A stretch of DNA of 64,000 bases from Betaproteobacteria bacterium HGW-Betaproteobacteria-7 (GTDB taxonomy: Bacteria; Pseudomonadota; Gammaproteobacteria; Burkholderiales; Rhodocyclaceae): positions 1 to 64,000 of the forward strand of contig PHCE01000008.1 of assembly GCA_002840765.1 (NCBI GenBank). The letters run 5' to 3'. Positions 38,434 through 47,067 of this stretch are shown here, in pieces. The notes beneath the pieces are model-generated. The model was not told where the DNA came from, did no database searches, and saw nothing but the letters and a program-made list of their open reading frames with translations. The translations under genes were made by a program, and so were the position numbers. Every line of letters begins with the position of its first letter. Position 1 is the first letter of the stretch.

Positions 38434-39705
38434 ATGACGGTACGCATCGTCGACCGGCGGCAGGACAGCAGGAACAAGAGTTCGATCAACCGCAGCCGCT
38501 TCATCCTCCGCTTCAAGGGGCAGATCCGCAAGGCGGTGGCCGACGCCATTGCCAAGCGCGGTATCCGCGACCTGCAAAGCGGCGAGAAGATCGGCATTCC
38601 CGGTAAGGACATCAGTGAGCCGCAGTTCCGCCACGGCAAGGGCGGCGTGCGTGAATCGGTGCATCCGGGCAATGACCGCTTTCAGAGCGGCGACCAGATG
38701 GATCGTCCGCCTTCAGGTAACCAGGGGCCGGGCAGCGGCCAGGCCAGTCCGGATGGCGAGGGACTGGACGATTTCGTCTTCACCCTGACCCGCGACGAGT
38801 TTCTCGACATCTTCTTTGACGAGTTGGCCCTGCCCAACCTGGTCAAGCGCCAGTTGGCCCGCATCGACGAGTTCAAGCGCGTACGTGCCGGCTATACGCA
38901 GAGCGGTGTGCCAACCAACATCAACCTGGTACGCACCATGCGCGGCGCCGCCGGGCGCCGGGTGGCCGTCGGCGGCCCCTATGCCACGCGCTTGCGCGCT
39001 TTGCAGGCCGAACTGGAAGGAGCGCTCGACGAAATGCCGGCCGATGCCGCCGAGGTCGAGCGCCTGCAGCGCGAGATCGCCGTCCTCAAGGCCCGGCACG
39101 AGGCGATTCCCTTCATCGACCCGTTCGACCTGCGCTACAGCAACCGCATCCGCATTCCCCAACCATCCACGCAGGCGGTGATGTTCTGCGTGATGGACGT
39201 TTCCGGCTCGATGGACGAGAACCGCAAGCAGATGGCCAAGCGCTTCTTCATGCTGCTCTACCTCTTCCTCAACCGCAATTACGAGCACATCGAGGTGGTC
39301 TTCATCCGCCACCACACGGTGGCCGAGGAAGTTGACGAGGAGGACTTCTTCCACTCCCGCGAGACGGGCGGCACTATCGTCTCCAGCGCCCTGAAGCTGA
39401 TGCATCAGGTGATCAGTGCGCGCTACGGCAGCAGCGTCTGGAACATCTACTGTGCCCAGGCTTCCGATGGCGACAACTGGAACGACGATTCGCCACAGTG
39501 TCGCAACCTGCTGGCCGAATCGATCCTACCGCTGGTGCAGTACTACGCCTATATCGAGATCACCGACGGCGAGCCGCAGAACCTGTGGCACGAGTACGAG
39601 CGGCTGACCACCAGCCATGCCGGGGTCTTTGCCATGCAGCACATCGCCGAGGTCAGCGACATCTACCCGGTGTTCCGCGAACTGTTCCGGAAGCGCCTGG
39701 TATGA
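38434..39705 (+). CDS. yeaH: YeaH/YhbH family (DUF444) protein
   Basis: A 423-residue protein with a von Willebrand A-like domain, including the MIDAS motif DVSGSMDE at about residues 252-259. The N-terminal half is highly charged and basic (RRQDSRNKSSINRSRF), then HGKGGVRESVHPGNDRF, typical of DUF444. It works with PrkA and SpoVR in the stationary-phase/nitrogen-starvation cluster; the molecular role is not settled. The stop overlaps the spoVR start. Confidence 0.92.
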   Translation: MTVRIVDRRQDSRNKSSINRSRFILRFKGQIRKAVADAIAKRGIRDLQSGEKIGIPGKDISEPQFRHGKGGVRESVHPGNDRFQSGDQMDRPPSGNQGPGSGQASPDGEGLDDFVFTLTRDEFLDIFFDELALPNLVKRQLARIDEFKRVRAGYTQSGVPTNINLVRTMRGAAGRRVAVGGPYATRLRALQAELEGALDEMPADAAEVERLQREIAVLKARHEAIPFIDPFDLRYSNRIRIPQPSTQAVMFCVMDVSGSMDENRKQMAKRFFMLLYLFLNRNYEHIEVVFIRHHTVAEEVDEEDFFHSRETGGTIVSSALKLMHQVISARYGSSVWNIYCAQASDGDNWNDDSPQCRNLLAESILPLVQYYAYIEITDGEPQNLWHEYERLTTSHAGVFAMQHIAEVSDIYPVFRELFRKRLV

Positions 39706-41228
39706 GCAAGAAGAAATCCCGCCTGATCGCCGAAGGTTCCGACTGGACAGTCGAAGCGATTGCCCGCTACGACGACGAGATCGGCCGCATCGCCAATGAC
39801 TACGGGCTGGACTGCTACCGCCACCAACTGGAGGTCATCACCGCCGAGCAAATGATGGATGCCTATGCCGCCATCGGCATGCCGGTCTATTACCACCACT
39901 GGTCCTTCGGCAAGCACTTCCTGGAAACCGAAAACCGCTACAAGCGTGGCCAGATGGGGCTGGCCTACGAAATTGTCATCAACTCCGACCCGTGCATCGC
40001 CTATCTGATGGAGGAAAACACGCTGACCATGCAGGCGCTGGTCATCGCCCATGCCGCCTACGGCCATAATTCCTTCTTCAAGGGCAACCACATGTTCAAG
40101 CAGTGGACCAGCGCCGATGCCATCATCGACTATCTGGTCTTCGCCCGGAACTACATCGCCGAATGCGAGGAACGGCACGGCGTCGACGCCGTCGAGCAAC
40201 TGATCGACGCCTGCCACGCCCTGTCCAATCTCGGCGTCGACCGCTACAAGCGCTCGCCGCCGCTGTCGCTGGAAAAGGAAAAGACCCGCCAGCGCGAACG
40301 CGAGGCTTACCTGCAGGCGCAGGTCAACGACCTGTGGCGGACCTTGCCGCGCCACGACGCGCCGTTCGCCGAAGCCGAGGAGAAGCGCTTCCCCTTGGAG
40401 CCGGAAGAAAACCTGCTCTATTTCGTCGAGAAAAACGCGCCGCTGCTCGAACCCTGGCAGCGCGAGATCGTCCGCATCACGCGCAAGATCGGCCAGTATT
40501 TCTACCCGCAGCGGCAGACTCAGGTGATGAACGAAGGCTGGGCCTGTTTCTGGCACTACACGCTGCTCAACACGCTGTACGACGAAGGCAAGGTCGACGA
40601 CGGCTTCATGCTCGAATTCCTGCAGTCGCACACCAATGTCGTCTACCAGCCGCCGTACTCCAGCAAGTGGTATTCCGGCATCAATCCCTACGCCCTCGGC
40701 TTCGCCATGTGGCAGGACATCCGCCGCATCTGCGAGCGACCGGATGCCGAGGACCGCGAGTGGTTTCCCGACATCGCCGGCGCCGACTGGCGCGAGACCT
40801 TCGACTTCGCCATGCGCAATTTCAAGGACGAGAGCTTCATCGCCCAGTACCTGTCGCCGCGGCTGATGCGCGAATTCCGGCTGTTCTCGGTACTCGATGA
40901 CGACAGCCAGGCCAAGCTGAAGGTTGATGCCATCCACGACGAGCCGGGTTACCGGGCGCTGCGCCGCAACCTGGCCGAACAGTACAACCTGGGCAGCAGC
41001 GACCCCAACATCCAGGTGTGGAACGTCGACCTGCGCGGCGACCGCTCGCTGACCCTGCGTCACTTCGCCCACCAGCGCCGGCCGCTGTCACCGGCCAGCC
41101 TGACGGTGCTCGAGCATATGGCCAGCCTGTGGGGTTTCAATGTCCGCCTCGAACATCAGCGACCGGACGGCGAATGGACCTTGCTCGCCGAGCGCAAGAC
41201 GGAGCGCCGCAAGCAATCGGCCGGCTGA
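39702..41228 (+). CDS. spoVR: SpoVR family protein
   Basis: A 508-residue protein of the SpoVR/YcgB family, the third member of the prkA-yeaH-spoVR set. Family markers are MPVYYHHWSFGKHFLETE, YLMEENTLTMQALVIAHAAYGHNSFF and NEGWACFWHYTLLNTLY, rich in His and Glu, suggesting a metal-bound fold. Despite the name it is widespread in non-sporulating proteobacteria. It starts at ATG 39702 within the yeaH stop. Confidence 0.93.
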   Translation: MSKKKSRLIAEGSDWTVEAIARYDDEIGRIANDYGLDCYRHQLEVITAEQMMDAYAAIGMPVYYHHWSFGKHFLETENRYKRGQMGLAYEIVINSDPCIAYLMEENTLTMQALVIAHAAYGHNSFFKGNHMFKQWTSADAIIDYLVFARNYIAECEERHGVDAVEQLIDACHALSNLGVDRYKRSPPLSLEKEKTRQREREAYLQAQVNDLWRTLPRHDAPFAEAEEKRFPLEPEENLLYFVEKNAPLLEPWQREIVRITRKIGQYFYPQRQTQVMNEGWACFWHYTLLNTLYDEGKVDDGFMLEFLQSHTNVVYQPPYSSKWYSGINPYALGFAMWQDIRRICERPDAEDREWFPDIAGADWRETFDFAMRNFKDESFIAQYLSPRLMREFRLFSVLDDDSQAKLKVDAIHDEPGYRALRRNLAEQYNLGSSDPNIQVWNVDLRGDRSLTLRHFAHQRRPLSPASLTVLEHMASLWGFNVRLEHQRPDGEWTLLAERKTERRKQSAG

Positions 41229-41302
41229 ACCGGTAGCCGGCGTTCCCGCTTCGACAGCCCGCGGCAATCGTGTGAGAATGGCGGGCACAAGGGGGAACTC
41301 AT

Positions 41303-42040
41303 ATGTCGGCTGAATTGCAAACTGCTTTCCAGGTCAGCGCGCCCGCCGGGGGCGTCGATACCCACATGCTGCTGATCCTGGCCATCATGCTGGCCACCGG
41401 CATTCTTGGTGGCACTGCCAATTACTTCCTGGCCGACCGCCAGAGCGAGCCGGGGCGCAAAGACTGGCTGAAATATCCACTGCTCGGCGTCGTCGCCGCG
41501 CTGACCGTGCCGCTGTTCCTCAACATGATTTCCAGCACCCTGCTCGAAGGGGCGCGCACCAAGCCGGTCGATTTCTTCGCCTTCGCCGGCTTCTGCCTGA
41601 TCTACGTCGTCGCCTCGCGGCGCCTGATGGAGAACGTCGCCCAGCGCCTGCTCGGGCAGCTCGATCAGGTCAAGCGCGAAGTTGTTCAGCTGAAGCAGCA
41701 GAAACGCGAGGAAATCGCTGCTGCCGCCGTTGCGCGCGTCGAGCCGGCGGTGCCGGCCGTGGTTGAGCCGGAGCCGCGCGAAGTGCTCTCTTACAACGAT
41801 GTCGAGATTCTCCGCGCCTTGGCCGAGGAAAGCTTCGTCTACGGCAACCTCGCCGCCATCTGCGAGCGTACCGGCCAGGCCCGCGACTTCGTCAGTCAGC
41901 GGCTGACAGTGATGAAGGCCATGGGCGTCATCGAAACCCGCATCAATGACAAGAATGTCCTGCACTGGGCCGTTTCGGCGCGGGGCAGGAGCCTGCTCGG
42001 CGAAATCCTGAGTGGCCAGGAAGAGAAAAAATCCGCATGA
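41303..42040 (+). CDS. three-TM winged-helix membrane protein
   Basis: A 245-residue protein. Three hydrophobic segments (about residues 20-42 MLLILAIMLATGILGG, 56-76 YPLLGVVAALTVPLFL, 92-108 FFAFAGFCLIYVVAS) are followed by a coiled coil (115-145, LDQVKREVVQLKQQKREE), an Ala/Pro/Val linker and a C-terminal winged-helix-like domain (VEILRALAEESFVYGNLAAI). It resembles the architecture annotated as YEATS-associated three-TM proteins; that name is tentative. It lies between spoVR and glmU with AAGGGGGAA before the ATG. Confidence 0.6.
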   Translation: MSAELQTAFQVSAPAGGVDTHMLLILAIMLATGILGGTANYFLADRQSEPGRKDWLKYPLLGVVAALTVPLFLNMISSTLLEGARTKPVDFFAFAGFCLIYVVASRRLMENVAQRLLGQLDQVKREVVQLKQQKREEIAAAAVARVEPAVPAVVEPEPREVLSYNDVEILRALAEESFVYGNLAAICERTGQARDFVSQRLTVMKAMGVIETRINDKNVLHWAVSARGRSLLGEILSGQEEKKSA

Positions 42041-42085
42041 AACCTGCCGGCATCGTGCTGGCGCCAGACTGAAAATCCAGAACCC

Positions 42086-43444
42086 ATGAATATCGTCATC
42101 CTCGCTGCCGGTCAGGGCAAGCGCATGCATTCCAATTTACCCAAGGTCCTGCATCCGGTGGCCGGCAAATCGCTGGCCCAGCATGTCATCGACACCGCCC
42201 GCACGCTGGCCCCGGAAAAGCTGATCGTCGTCTACGGTCACGGCGGCGACGTCGTCAAGTCGACGCTGGCCGCTCCCGACATCGCCTGGGCCGAACAGGC
42301 GCAGCAACTGGGCACCGGCCATGCCGTCGCCCAGGCGCTGCCGGAACTCGGCCCGGCAGCGCAGACCCTGGTCCTCTACGGCGACGTGCCGCTGACCACG
42401 GCGGCGACGCTGAAGCGCTTGCTGCAGGCCGGCAAGGACGGCCTGGCCATCCTCACCGTCGATCTCGCCGACCCCAGCGGTTATGGCCGCATCGTCCGCG
42501 ATGCCACCGGCCAGGTGCAGCGCATCGTCGAACAGAAGGACGCGAGCGAGGCCGAGAAGAGCATCGGCGAGATCAACACCGGCATCATGGTCATGCCGAC
42601 GGCGCGGTTGGCCGACTGGCTGGGCAAGCTGAAGAACGACAACGCCCAGGGCGAGTATTACCTGACCGACATCGTTGCCCTCGCCGTCAGCGAAGGGCTG
42701 CCGGTGCGCACCGCCCAGCCGGCCGGTGAGTGGGAAGTGCTGGGTGTGAACAGCAAGGTCCAGCTGGCCGAACTGGAGCGCCAGCACCAACGCAACATCG
42801 CCGACCAGTTGCTGGTCGCCGGCGTCCGTCTGGCCGATCCGGCGCGCATCGACATCCGCGGCGAACTCACCCACGGTCGCGATGTGTCCATCGACGTCGG
42901 CTGCGTCTTTGAGGGCAAGGTCGAGTTGGCCGATGCCGTCGAAGTCGGCCCGTACTGCGTGATGAAGAACGTCAAGGTCGGCGCCGGCACGCGCATCGCC
43001 GCCTTCTGCCATTTCGAGGATGCGGTGATCGGCCCGGACGGCGTGCTCGGCCCCTATGCCCGCCTGCGTCCCGGCACCGAACTCGGGCCGGAAGTGCATA
43101 TCGGCAACTTCGTCGAGGTCAAGAAAAGCATCATCGGCGCCCAGTCCAAGGCCAACCACCTGGCCTACATCGGCGATGCCGAGATCGGCCAGCGCGTCAA
43201 TGTCGGCGCCGGCACCATCACCTGCAACTACGACGGCGCCAACAAGTTCAAGACCGTCATCGAGGACGACGTCTTCATCGGTTCAGATACCCAGCTGGTG
43301 GCGCCGGTCACCGTCGGTCGCGGCGCCACGCTTGGCGCCGGCACCACGCTGACCAGGGATGCGCCGCCCGAGGCGCTGACCGTTTCACGTCCGAAGCAGG
43401 TCACGCTGACCGGCTGGCAGCGGCCGCAAAAGGTAAAGAAATAA
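42086..43444 (+). CDS. glmU: bifunctional GlmU (UDP-GlcNAc synthesis)
   Basis: A 452-residue cytosolic enzyme with N-terminal uridylyltransferase ([19 protein letters not shown]) and C-terminal acetyltransferase left-handed beta-helix of hexapeptide repeats ([22 protein letters not shown]). GNFVEVKKS and [14 protein letters not shown] are the signature acetyltransferase loops. It supplies UDP-GlcNAc for peptidoglycan and lipid A. The stop shares one base with the next start. Confidence 0.97.
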   Translation: MNIVILAAGQGKRMHSNLPKVLHPVAGKSLAQHVIDTARTLAPEKLIVVYGHGGDVVKSTLAAPDIAWAEQAQQLGTGHAVAQALPELGPAAQTLVLYGDVPLTTAATLKRLLQAGKDGLAILTVDLADPSGYGRIVRDATGQVQRIVEQKDASEAEKSIGEINTGIMVMPTARLADWLGKLKNDNAQGEYYLTDIVALAVSEGLPVRTAQPAGEWEVLGVNSKVQLAELERQHQRNIADQLLVAGVRLADPARIDIRGELTHGRDVSIDVGCVFEGKVELADAVEVGPYCVMKNVKVGAGTRIAAFCHFEDAVIGPDGVLGPYARLRPGTELGPEVHIGNFVEVKKSIIGAQSKANHLAYIGDAEIGQRVNVGAGTITCNYDGANKFKTVIEDDVFIGSDTQLVAPVTVGRGATLGAGTTLTRDAPPEALTVSRPKQVTLTGWQRPQKVKK

Positions 43445-43749
43445 TGGATTTCTGGTTTCTCGTTTTCATCTTTACGGTCGCCATCCTCATCGCCGTCGGC
43501 GGTGCATTGGTCCTCGTCGGCTATCTCGGCACGCTGCCGGCTTCCTTCGATCATGGCTGGCAGTACTGGTTGCCGGCAATGCTGCTGCCGATCGTCGGGC
43601 CGCTCTGGTTCGCCGGCCGGCACTGGTCCGATTTCGCCCGGCCAGGCAAGCAGCTGCTCTTTGGCGTGCTCTTGCTGGTTGCCGCGGTCGGCCTGCTCTA
43701 CGGCGCCGGGCCGCATTTCGTCGATCGTATGGCGGCCGGCATCAAATAG
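43444..43749 (+). CDS. small membrane protein, unknown
   Basis: A 101-residue protein with three hydrophobic stretches (FLVFIFTVAILIAVGGALVL at 5-24, YWLPAMLLPIVGPLWFAG at 41-58, LLFGVLLLVAAVGLLYGAG at 72-90). No cysteine motif or recognised domain. Its ATG is coupled to the glmU stop (TAATG). Function unknown. Confidence 0.7.
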   Translation: MDFWFLVFIFTVAILIAVGGALVLVGYLGTLPASFDHGWQYWLPAMLLPIVGPLWFAGRHWSDFARPGKQLLFGVLLLVAAVGLLYGAGPHFVDRMAAGIK

Positions 43750-43786
43750 AAACTCAACTGATTCGCTAACGCTCTGGGAGAACAAG

Positions 43787-45838
43787 ATGTCAAAGACCAC
43801 CACCGAGGCACTCCGTTCCATTGCCCTGGTCGGCCACGGGGCCGCCGGCAAGACGTCACTGGCCGAGGCCCTGCTCCATGCCACCGGCGCCATTGCCGCC
43901 AAAGGCAGCGTCGACAGGGGCAGCACCGTCTGCGATTTCGACTCCCAGGAAAAGGAAGCCGGCCATTCGCTGCATTCGGCGGTGGTCAACTTCAGTCATG
44001 AAGACACCCACATCCACCTGCTCGACACCCCGGGCTATCCCGATTTTGCCGGCCAGGCCATCGCTGCGCTGGCCGGCGTCGATACGGCGCTGATCGTGGT
44101 CAATGCGCAGACCGGCGTCGAGCTGATGACCGAGCGCATGATGCGCTACGCCACCGAACGCAAGCTGTGCCGGATGATCGTCATCAACAAGATCGATGCC
44201 GAGAATCTCGATCTGCCCGGCCTGGTCGCCGACATCCGCGAACGTTTCGGCCAGCAGTGCATGCTGCTTGACCTGCCGGCACACGGTGCGGCCGAGGTTG
44301 TCGAAGTACTTGAGCATGACGCCGGCGATGCCGATTTCGCTTCGGTCGCCGCGGCCCACCGCGCCTTGATCGACCAGATCGTCGAGGAGGACGAGAACCT
44401 GCTCGCCCAGTACCTTGAGGACGGTGCCGACCCGAGCGCTGCCGACCTGCATGCGCCGTTCGAGAAGGCGCTGCGCGAAGGCCACCTGATTCCCATCCTG
44501 TTCACCTCGGCGAAAACCGGCGCCGGCATCAAGGAGTTGTTGCACGTGCTGGCCAGCCTGGCGCCGAACCCGGCCGAAGGCAATCCGCCACCGTTCTACA
44601 AGGGCGAGCCGGGCGACGTCACCGAGCCTTTCAATGCCGAGCCGGATGCCGACAAGCATGTGCTGGCCCACGTCTTCAAGGTCATCGCTGATCCCTACAT
44701 GGGCAAGATCGGTATCTTCCGCGTCCATCAGGGCACGCTGAAGAAGGACATGCAGTTGTTCGTCGGCAACGGCAAGCGCCCGTTCAAGGTTGCCCACCTG
44801 TACCAGTTGCAGGGCAAGGACAGCATTGAGGTCGATGAATTGCTGCCCGGTGACATCGGTGCCATCGCCAAGGTTGATGAGATCGAATTCGACTGCGTGC
44901 TGCACGATTCGCACGACGAGGACCACATCCACCTGGTGCCGCTGGAGTTTCCCAAGCCGATGGCCGGGCTGGCCGTCGAAACCAAGAAGAAAGGCGACGA
45001 GCAGCGCCTCTTCGATATCCTCGGCAAGCTGGCCATGGAAGACCCGACCTTCCTCATCGAGCGTCATCCGACCAGCAACGAGACGGTGATCCGCGGCCTC
45101 GGCGAAATCCACCTGAAGGCCAAGCTGGAAAAGATGGCCAGCCAGTACAAGCTGGAAGTCGACACCAAGCCGCCGCGCATCCCCTATCGCGAAACCATCA
45201 CCGGTTCGGCCGAGGCGATGTTCCGGCACAAGAAGCAGTCGGGCGGCGCCGGTCAGTTCGGCGAAGTGCATCTGCGCATCGAGCCGAAGGGCCGCGGCGA
45301 GGGCTTCGAGTTTGTTGATGCGGTCAAGGGCGGAGTCATTCCCGGTGTCTTCATGGCGGCGGTGGAGAAGGGCGTGCGCCAGGGCCTGGAAGGCGGCGTC
45401 GTCGCCGGCTACGAAGTCGAGGATTTGAAAGTCACGGTCTTCGACGGCAAGACCCATGCGGTCGACGGCAAGGAGGTGGCGTTCACCATCGCCGGCCGCA
45501 AGGCGGTAATCGAGGCCATCCGCAATGCCCGGCCGATTGTCCTCGAGCCGATCGTCAACATCGAGATCATTGTTCCCGAAGGCGCCATCGGCGACCTGGC
45601 CGGCGATCTTTCCGGCCGCCGTGGTCACATCACCGGCACCGACGGTCGCGGCCACGGTCTGGCAGCAATCACCGGCGAGGTGCCGCTGGCTGAGCTCAAC
45701 GACTACCAGTCACGCCTGAAGTCGCTGACCGGCGGCCAGGGCAGCTACACCATCGAGTTCTCCCGCTACGCGCCGGTACCAGGCAATGTACAGCAGCAAC
45801 TGGCGAGCAAGTTCCAGTTGCATGACGAGGACGAATAA
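43787..45838 (+). CDS. EF-G-like translational GTPase (EF-G2 type)
   Basis: A 683-residue GTPase of the EF-G superfamily. G1 is GHGAAGKTSLAEAL, G3 DTPGYPDF and G4 NKIDAENL; the domain order of EF-G (GTPase with insert, II, III, IV, V) is visible. It is not the canonical FusA: the P loop differs from the usual AHIDAGKTT and it lies alone, outside a str operon. It resembles the EF-G-like proteins found beside canonical EF-G in many bacteria, whose role is uncertain. The tail VPGNVQQQLASKFQLHDED has a degraded copy at 46802-46902. Confidence 0.85.
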   Translation: MSKTTTEALRSIALVGHGAAGKTSLAEALLHATGAIAAKGSVDRGSTVCDFDSQEKEAGHSLHSAVVNFSHEDTHIHLLDTPGYPDFAGQAIAALAGVDTALIVVNAQTGVELMTERMMRYATERKLCRMIVINKIDAENLDLPGLVADIRERFGQQCMLLDLPAHGAAEVVEVLEHDAGDADFASVAAAHRALIDQIVEEDENLLAQYLEDGADPSAADLHAPFEKALREGHLIPILFTSAKTGAGIKELLHVLASLAPNPAEGNPPPFYKGEPGDVTEPFNAEPDADKHVLAHVFKVIADPYMGKIGIFRVHQGTLKKDMQLFVGNGKRPFKVAHLYQLQGKDSIEVDELLPGDIGAIAKVDEIEFDCVLHDSHDEDHIHLVPLEFPKPMAGLAVETKKKGDEQRLFDILGKLAMEDPTFLIERHPTSNETVIRGLGEIHLKAKLEKMASQYKLEVDTKPPRIPYRETITGSAEAMFRHKKQSGGAGQFGEVHLRIEPKGRGEGFEFVDAVKGGVIPGVFMAAVEKGVRQGLEGGVVAGYEVEDLKVTVFDGKTHAVDGKEVAFTIAGRKAVIEAIRNARPIVLEPIVNIEIIVPEGAIGDLAGDLSGRRGHITGTDGRGHGLAAITGEVPLAELNDYQSRLKSLTGGQGSYTIEFSRYAPVPGNVQQQLASKFQLHDEDE

Positions 45839-45859
45839 GGAATAGGGCGAGGTTGTTGG

Positions 45860-45900
45860 GAACAAAAAGGGCTGATTTTCAGCCCTTTTTGTTCTTTCTT
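45860..45900 (+). terminator. terminator of the EF-G-like gene
   Basis: A perfect 16-bp stem, GAACAAAAAGGGCTGA against TCAGCCCTTTTTGTTC, with a 3-base loop; the right arm itself holds the T run. Confidence 0.9.
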
Positions 45901-45989
45901 CTGTGCCTGTTAATGGCTGCAACCAGACGTCCGTGCAGTTTTCCCATTGCGGTCGTTCGCGCCTTCGCTGAACCTATCTACATTGCCTT

Positions 45990-46009
45990 CCTGCCTGCCT
46001 GCCTGCCTG
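45990..46009 (+). repeat. (CCTG)5 tetranucleotide repeat
   Basis: Five perfect CCTG units 120 bases before the lipoprotein start, in a 294-base region (45839-46132) that otherwise holds only the EF-G-like terminator. No gene is supported in this stretch. Confidence 0.7.
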
Positions 46010-46132
46010 AGGTCTAGTATTTCCGGTCATGACGAATAGCCATTGCGTCCTGATCGTCGACTTCCTGCGTTACCCATTAGCGTGAACAAGCCCTAGCTAT
46101 TTCAACGGGCCAATTCCCCAAGGAGACTCCGC

Positions 46133-46786
46133 GTGAAGGCAAAATTCATCGCAATCTGTTCCGTAATGCTGATGAGCGTTACCGGTTGTGCGGTCAATAT
46201 CGTGTCTAGCGCGCGTGACGACCAATACTCCGACGACTTGAATAGCGTTGTTACTGGGCGAATGAATTATGTGATTGACGGCAAGGTTATGACGCCGTAC
46301 GGCGCTTTTCGGCCCGCGTGGCCCGCGCCATTCTTGAACGCCGTCAACTTGGAGACGGGGGAAGTGCACGCCTTTCCCGCCGTGGCCATTGTGGACGGGT
46401 CTTTTCGCTGGCGGGTTCGGCCGGGGGCCTACGTGGTTACGCGTATCGGTTTTGGCAATTTTAGTGACGATACATTTATTTCGTGGCCACGTATTGTGCT
46501 TTGCGTACCACGAACGCCTGGGGTTAGTTTGTATGTCGGTCATCTGCGGTTGGAAGGGCGCTCCTATGCAGAAGACGTGAAGCTCAGTACCGGAACTCGG
46601 TACACCGTACGGGGTGTGCGCTATCACTTCGAGGTGGCCGACGAAGCCCCGGACACACCGGCTCGGATCAAGCGCCTGATGCGGCATATTCCCGATATGC
46701 CCATTGGCGATGCGTTGGTGGCACGCTGGAAGGCGGACTCACAAGGGTTGGAGCGCACGGTGTGCGGAGAGCTCCTCAGACTTTGA
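46133..46786 (+). CDS. hypothetical lipoprotein
   Basis: A 217-residue protein starting at GTG 46133 with AAGGAG 7 bases upstream. The signal peptide MKAKFIAICSVMLMSVTGC ends in a lipobox (VTGC). The mature part has a beta-rich pattern with EVHAFPAVAIVDGSFRWRVR and GTRYTVRGVRYHFEVAD, but I recognise no family. Codon use is unlike the neighbours, with more A- and T-ending codons (GTT, TTG, TAT, ATT), which suggests later acquisition. It is flanked on the left by the intact EF-G-like gene and on the right by a relic of that gene's end. Confidence 0.7.
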   Translation: MKAKFIAICSVMLMSVTGCAVNIVSSARDDQYSDDLNSVVTGRMNYVIDGKVMTPYGAFRPAWPAPFLNAVNLETGEVHAFPAVAIVDGSFRWRVRPGAYVVTRIGFGNFSDDTFISWPRIVLCVPRTPGVSLYVGHLRLEGRSYAEDVKLSTGTRYTVRGVRYHFEVADEAPDTPARIKRLMRHIPDMPIGDALVARWKADSQGLERTVCGELLRL

Positions 46787-46801
46787 ATCTAGACGCTATT
46801 C

Positions 46802-46902
46802 TCGACTGTGTGCTGCACGATTCGCACGACGAGGCGCCGGTACCCGGCAATGTGCAGCAGCAACTGGCGAGCAAGTTCCAGTTGCACGACGAGGATGAGT
46901 AG
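46802..46902 (+). pseudogene. relic of the EF-G-like gene
   Basis: Bases 46802-46833 match 44889-44920 of the EF-G-like gene with one difference, and 46834-46902 match 45770-45838 with six. The joint (GAC GAG | GCG CCG) skips 849 bases, exactly 283 codons, so the reading frame is preserved and ends in TAG. All seven differences are at third codon positions and synonymous (including TAG for TAA). It has no start or ribosome site and is not expected to be expressed. The remaining gap to 47067 holds no gene I can support. Confidence 0.85.
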
Positions 46903-47067
46903 GCTGCGCTGCGGCGCCTGAAGCGTTCTTCTGCGAGCTTTTGCGGGCTGGCCGAGTTCCCGCCAGTTGTGCGGCATAGTGTCGCACGCGACTTTTTGTC
47001 ACACTTTCCGGCCGTCTGCTGCCTCTAAGATTCGCCCCCTAAAACGTAGCTAAATCAGGGGGATAAA

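Noticed and set aside
36490..38664. A 724-codon minus-strand open frame opposite prkA and yeaH
   Set aside because: Antisense shadow with no ribosome site and low-complexity protein; prkA and yeaH are clear on the plus strand.
46097..46687. Minus-strand open frame opposite the lipoprotein
   Set aside because: No ribosome site; the plus-strand frame has AAGGAG, a signal peptide and a lipobox.
46133..46902. The lipoprotein as part of an insertion sequence
   Set aside because: No transposase, terminal inverted repeats or target duplication are visible; the EF-G-like relic on the right is a recombination scar and not an IS end.
46903..47067. A cobalamin riboswitch before the TonB receptor
   Set aside because: No B12-box sequence is present, and the leader is too short; only simple hairpins are seen.
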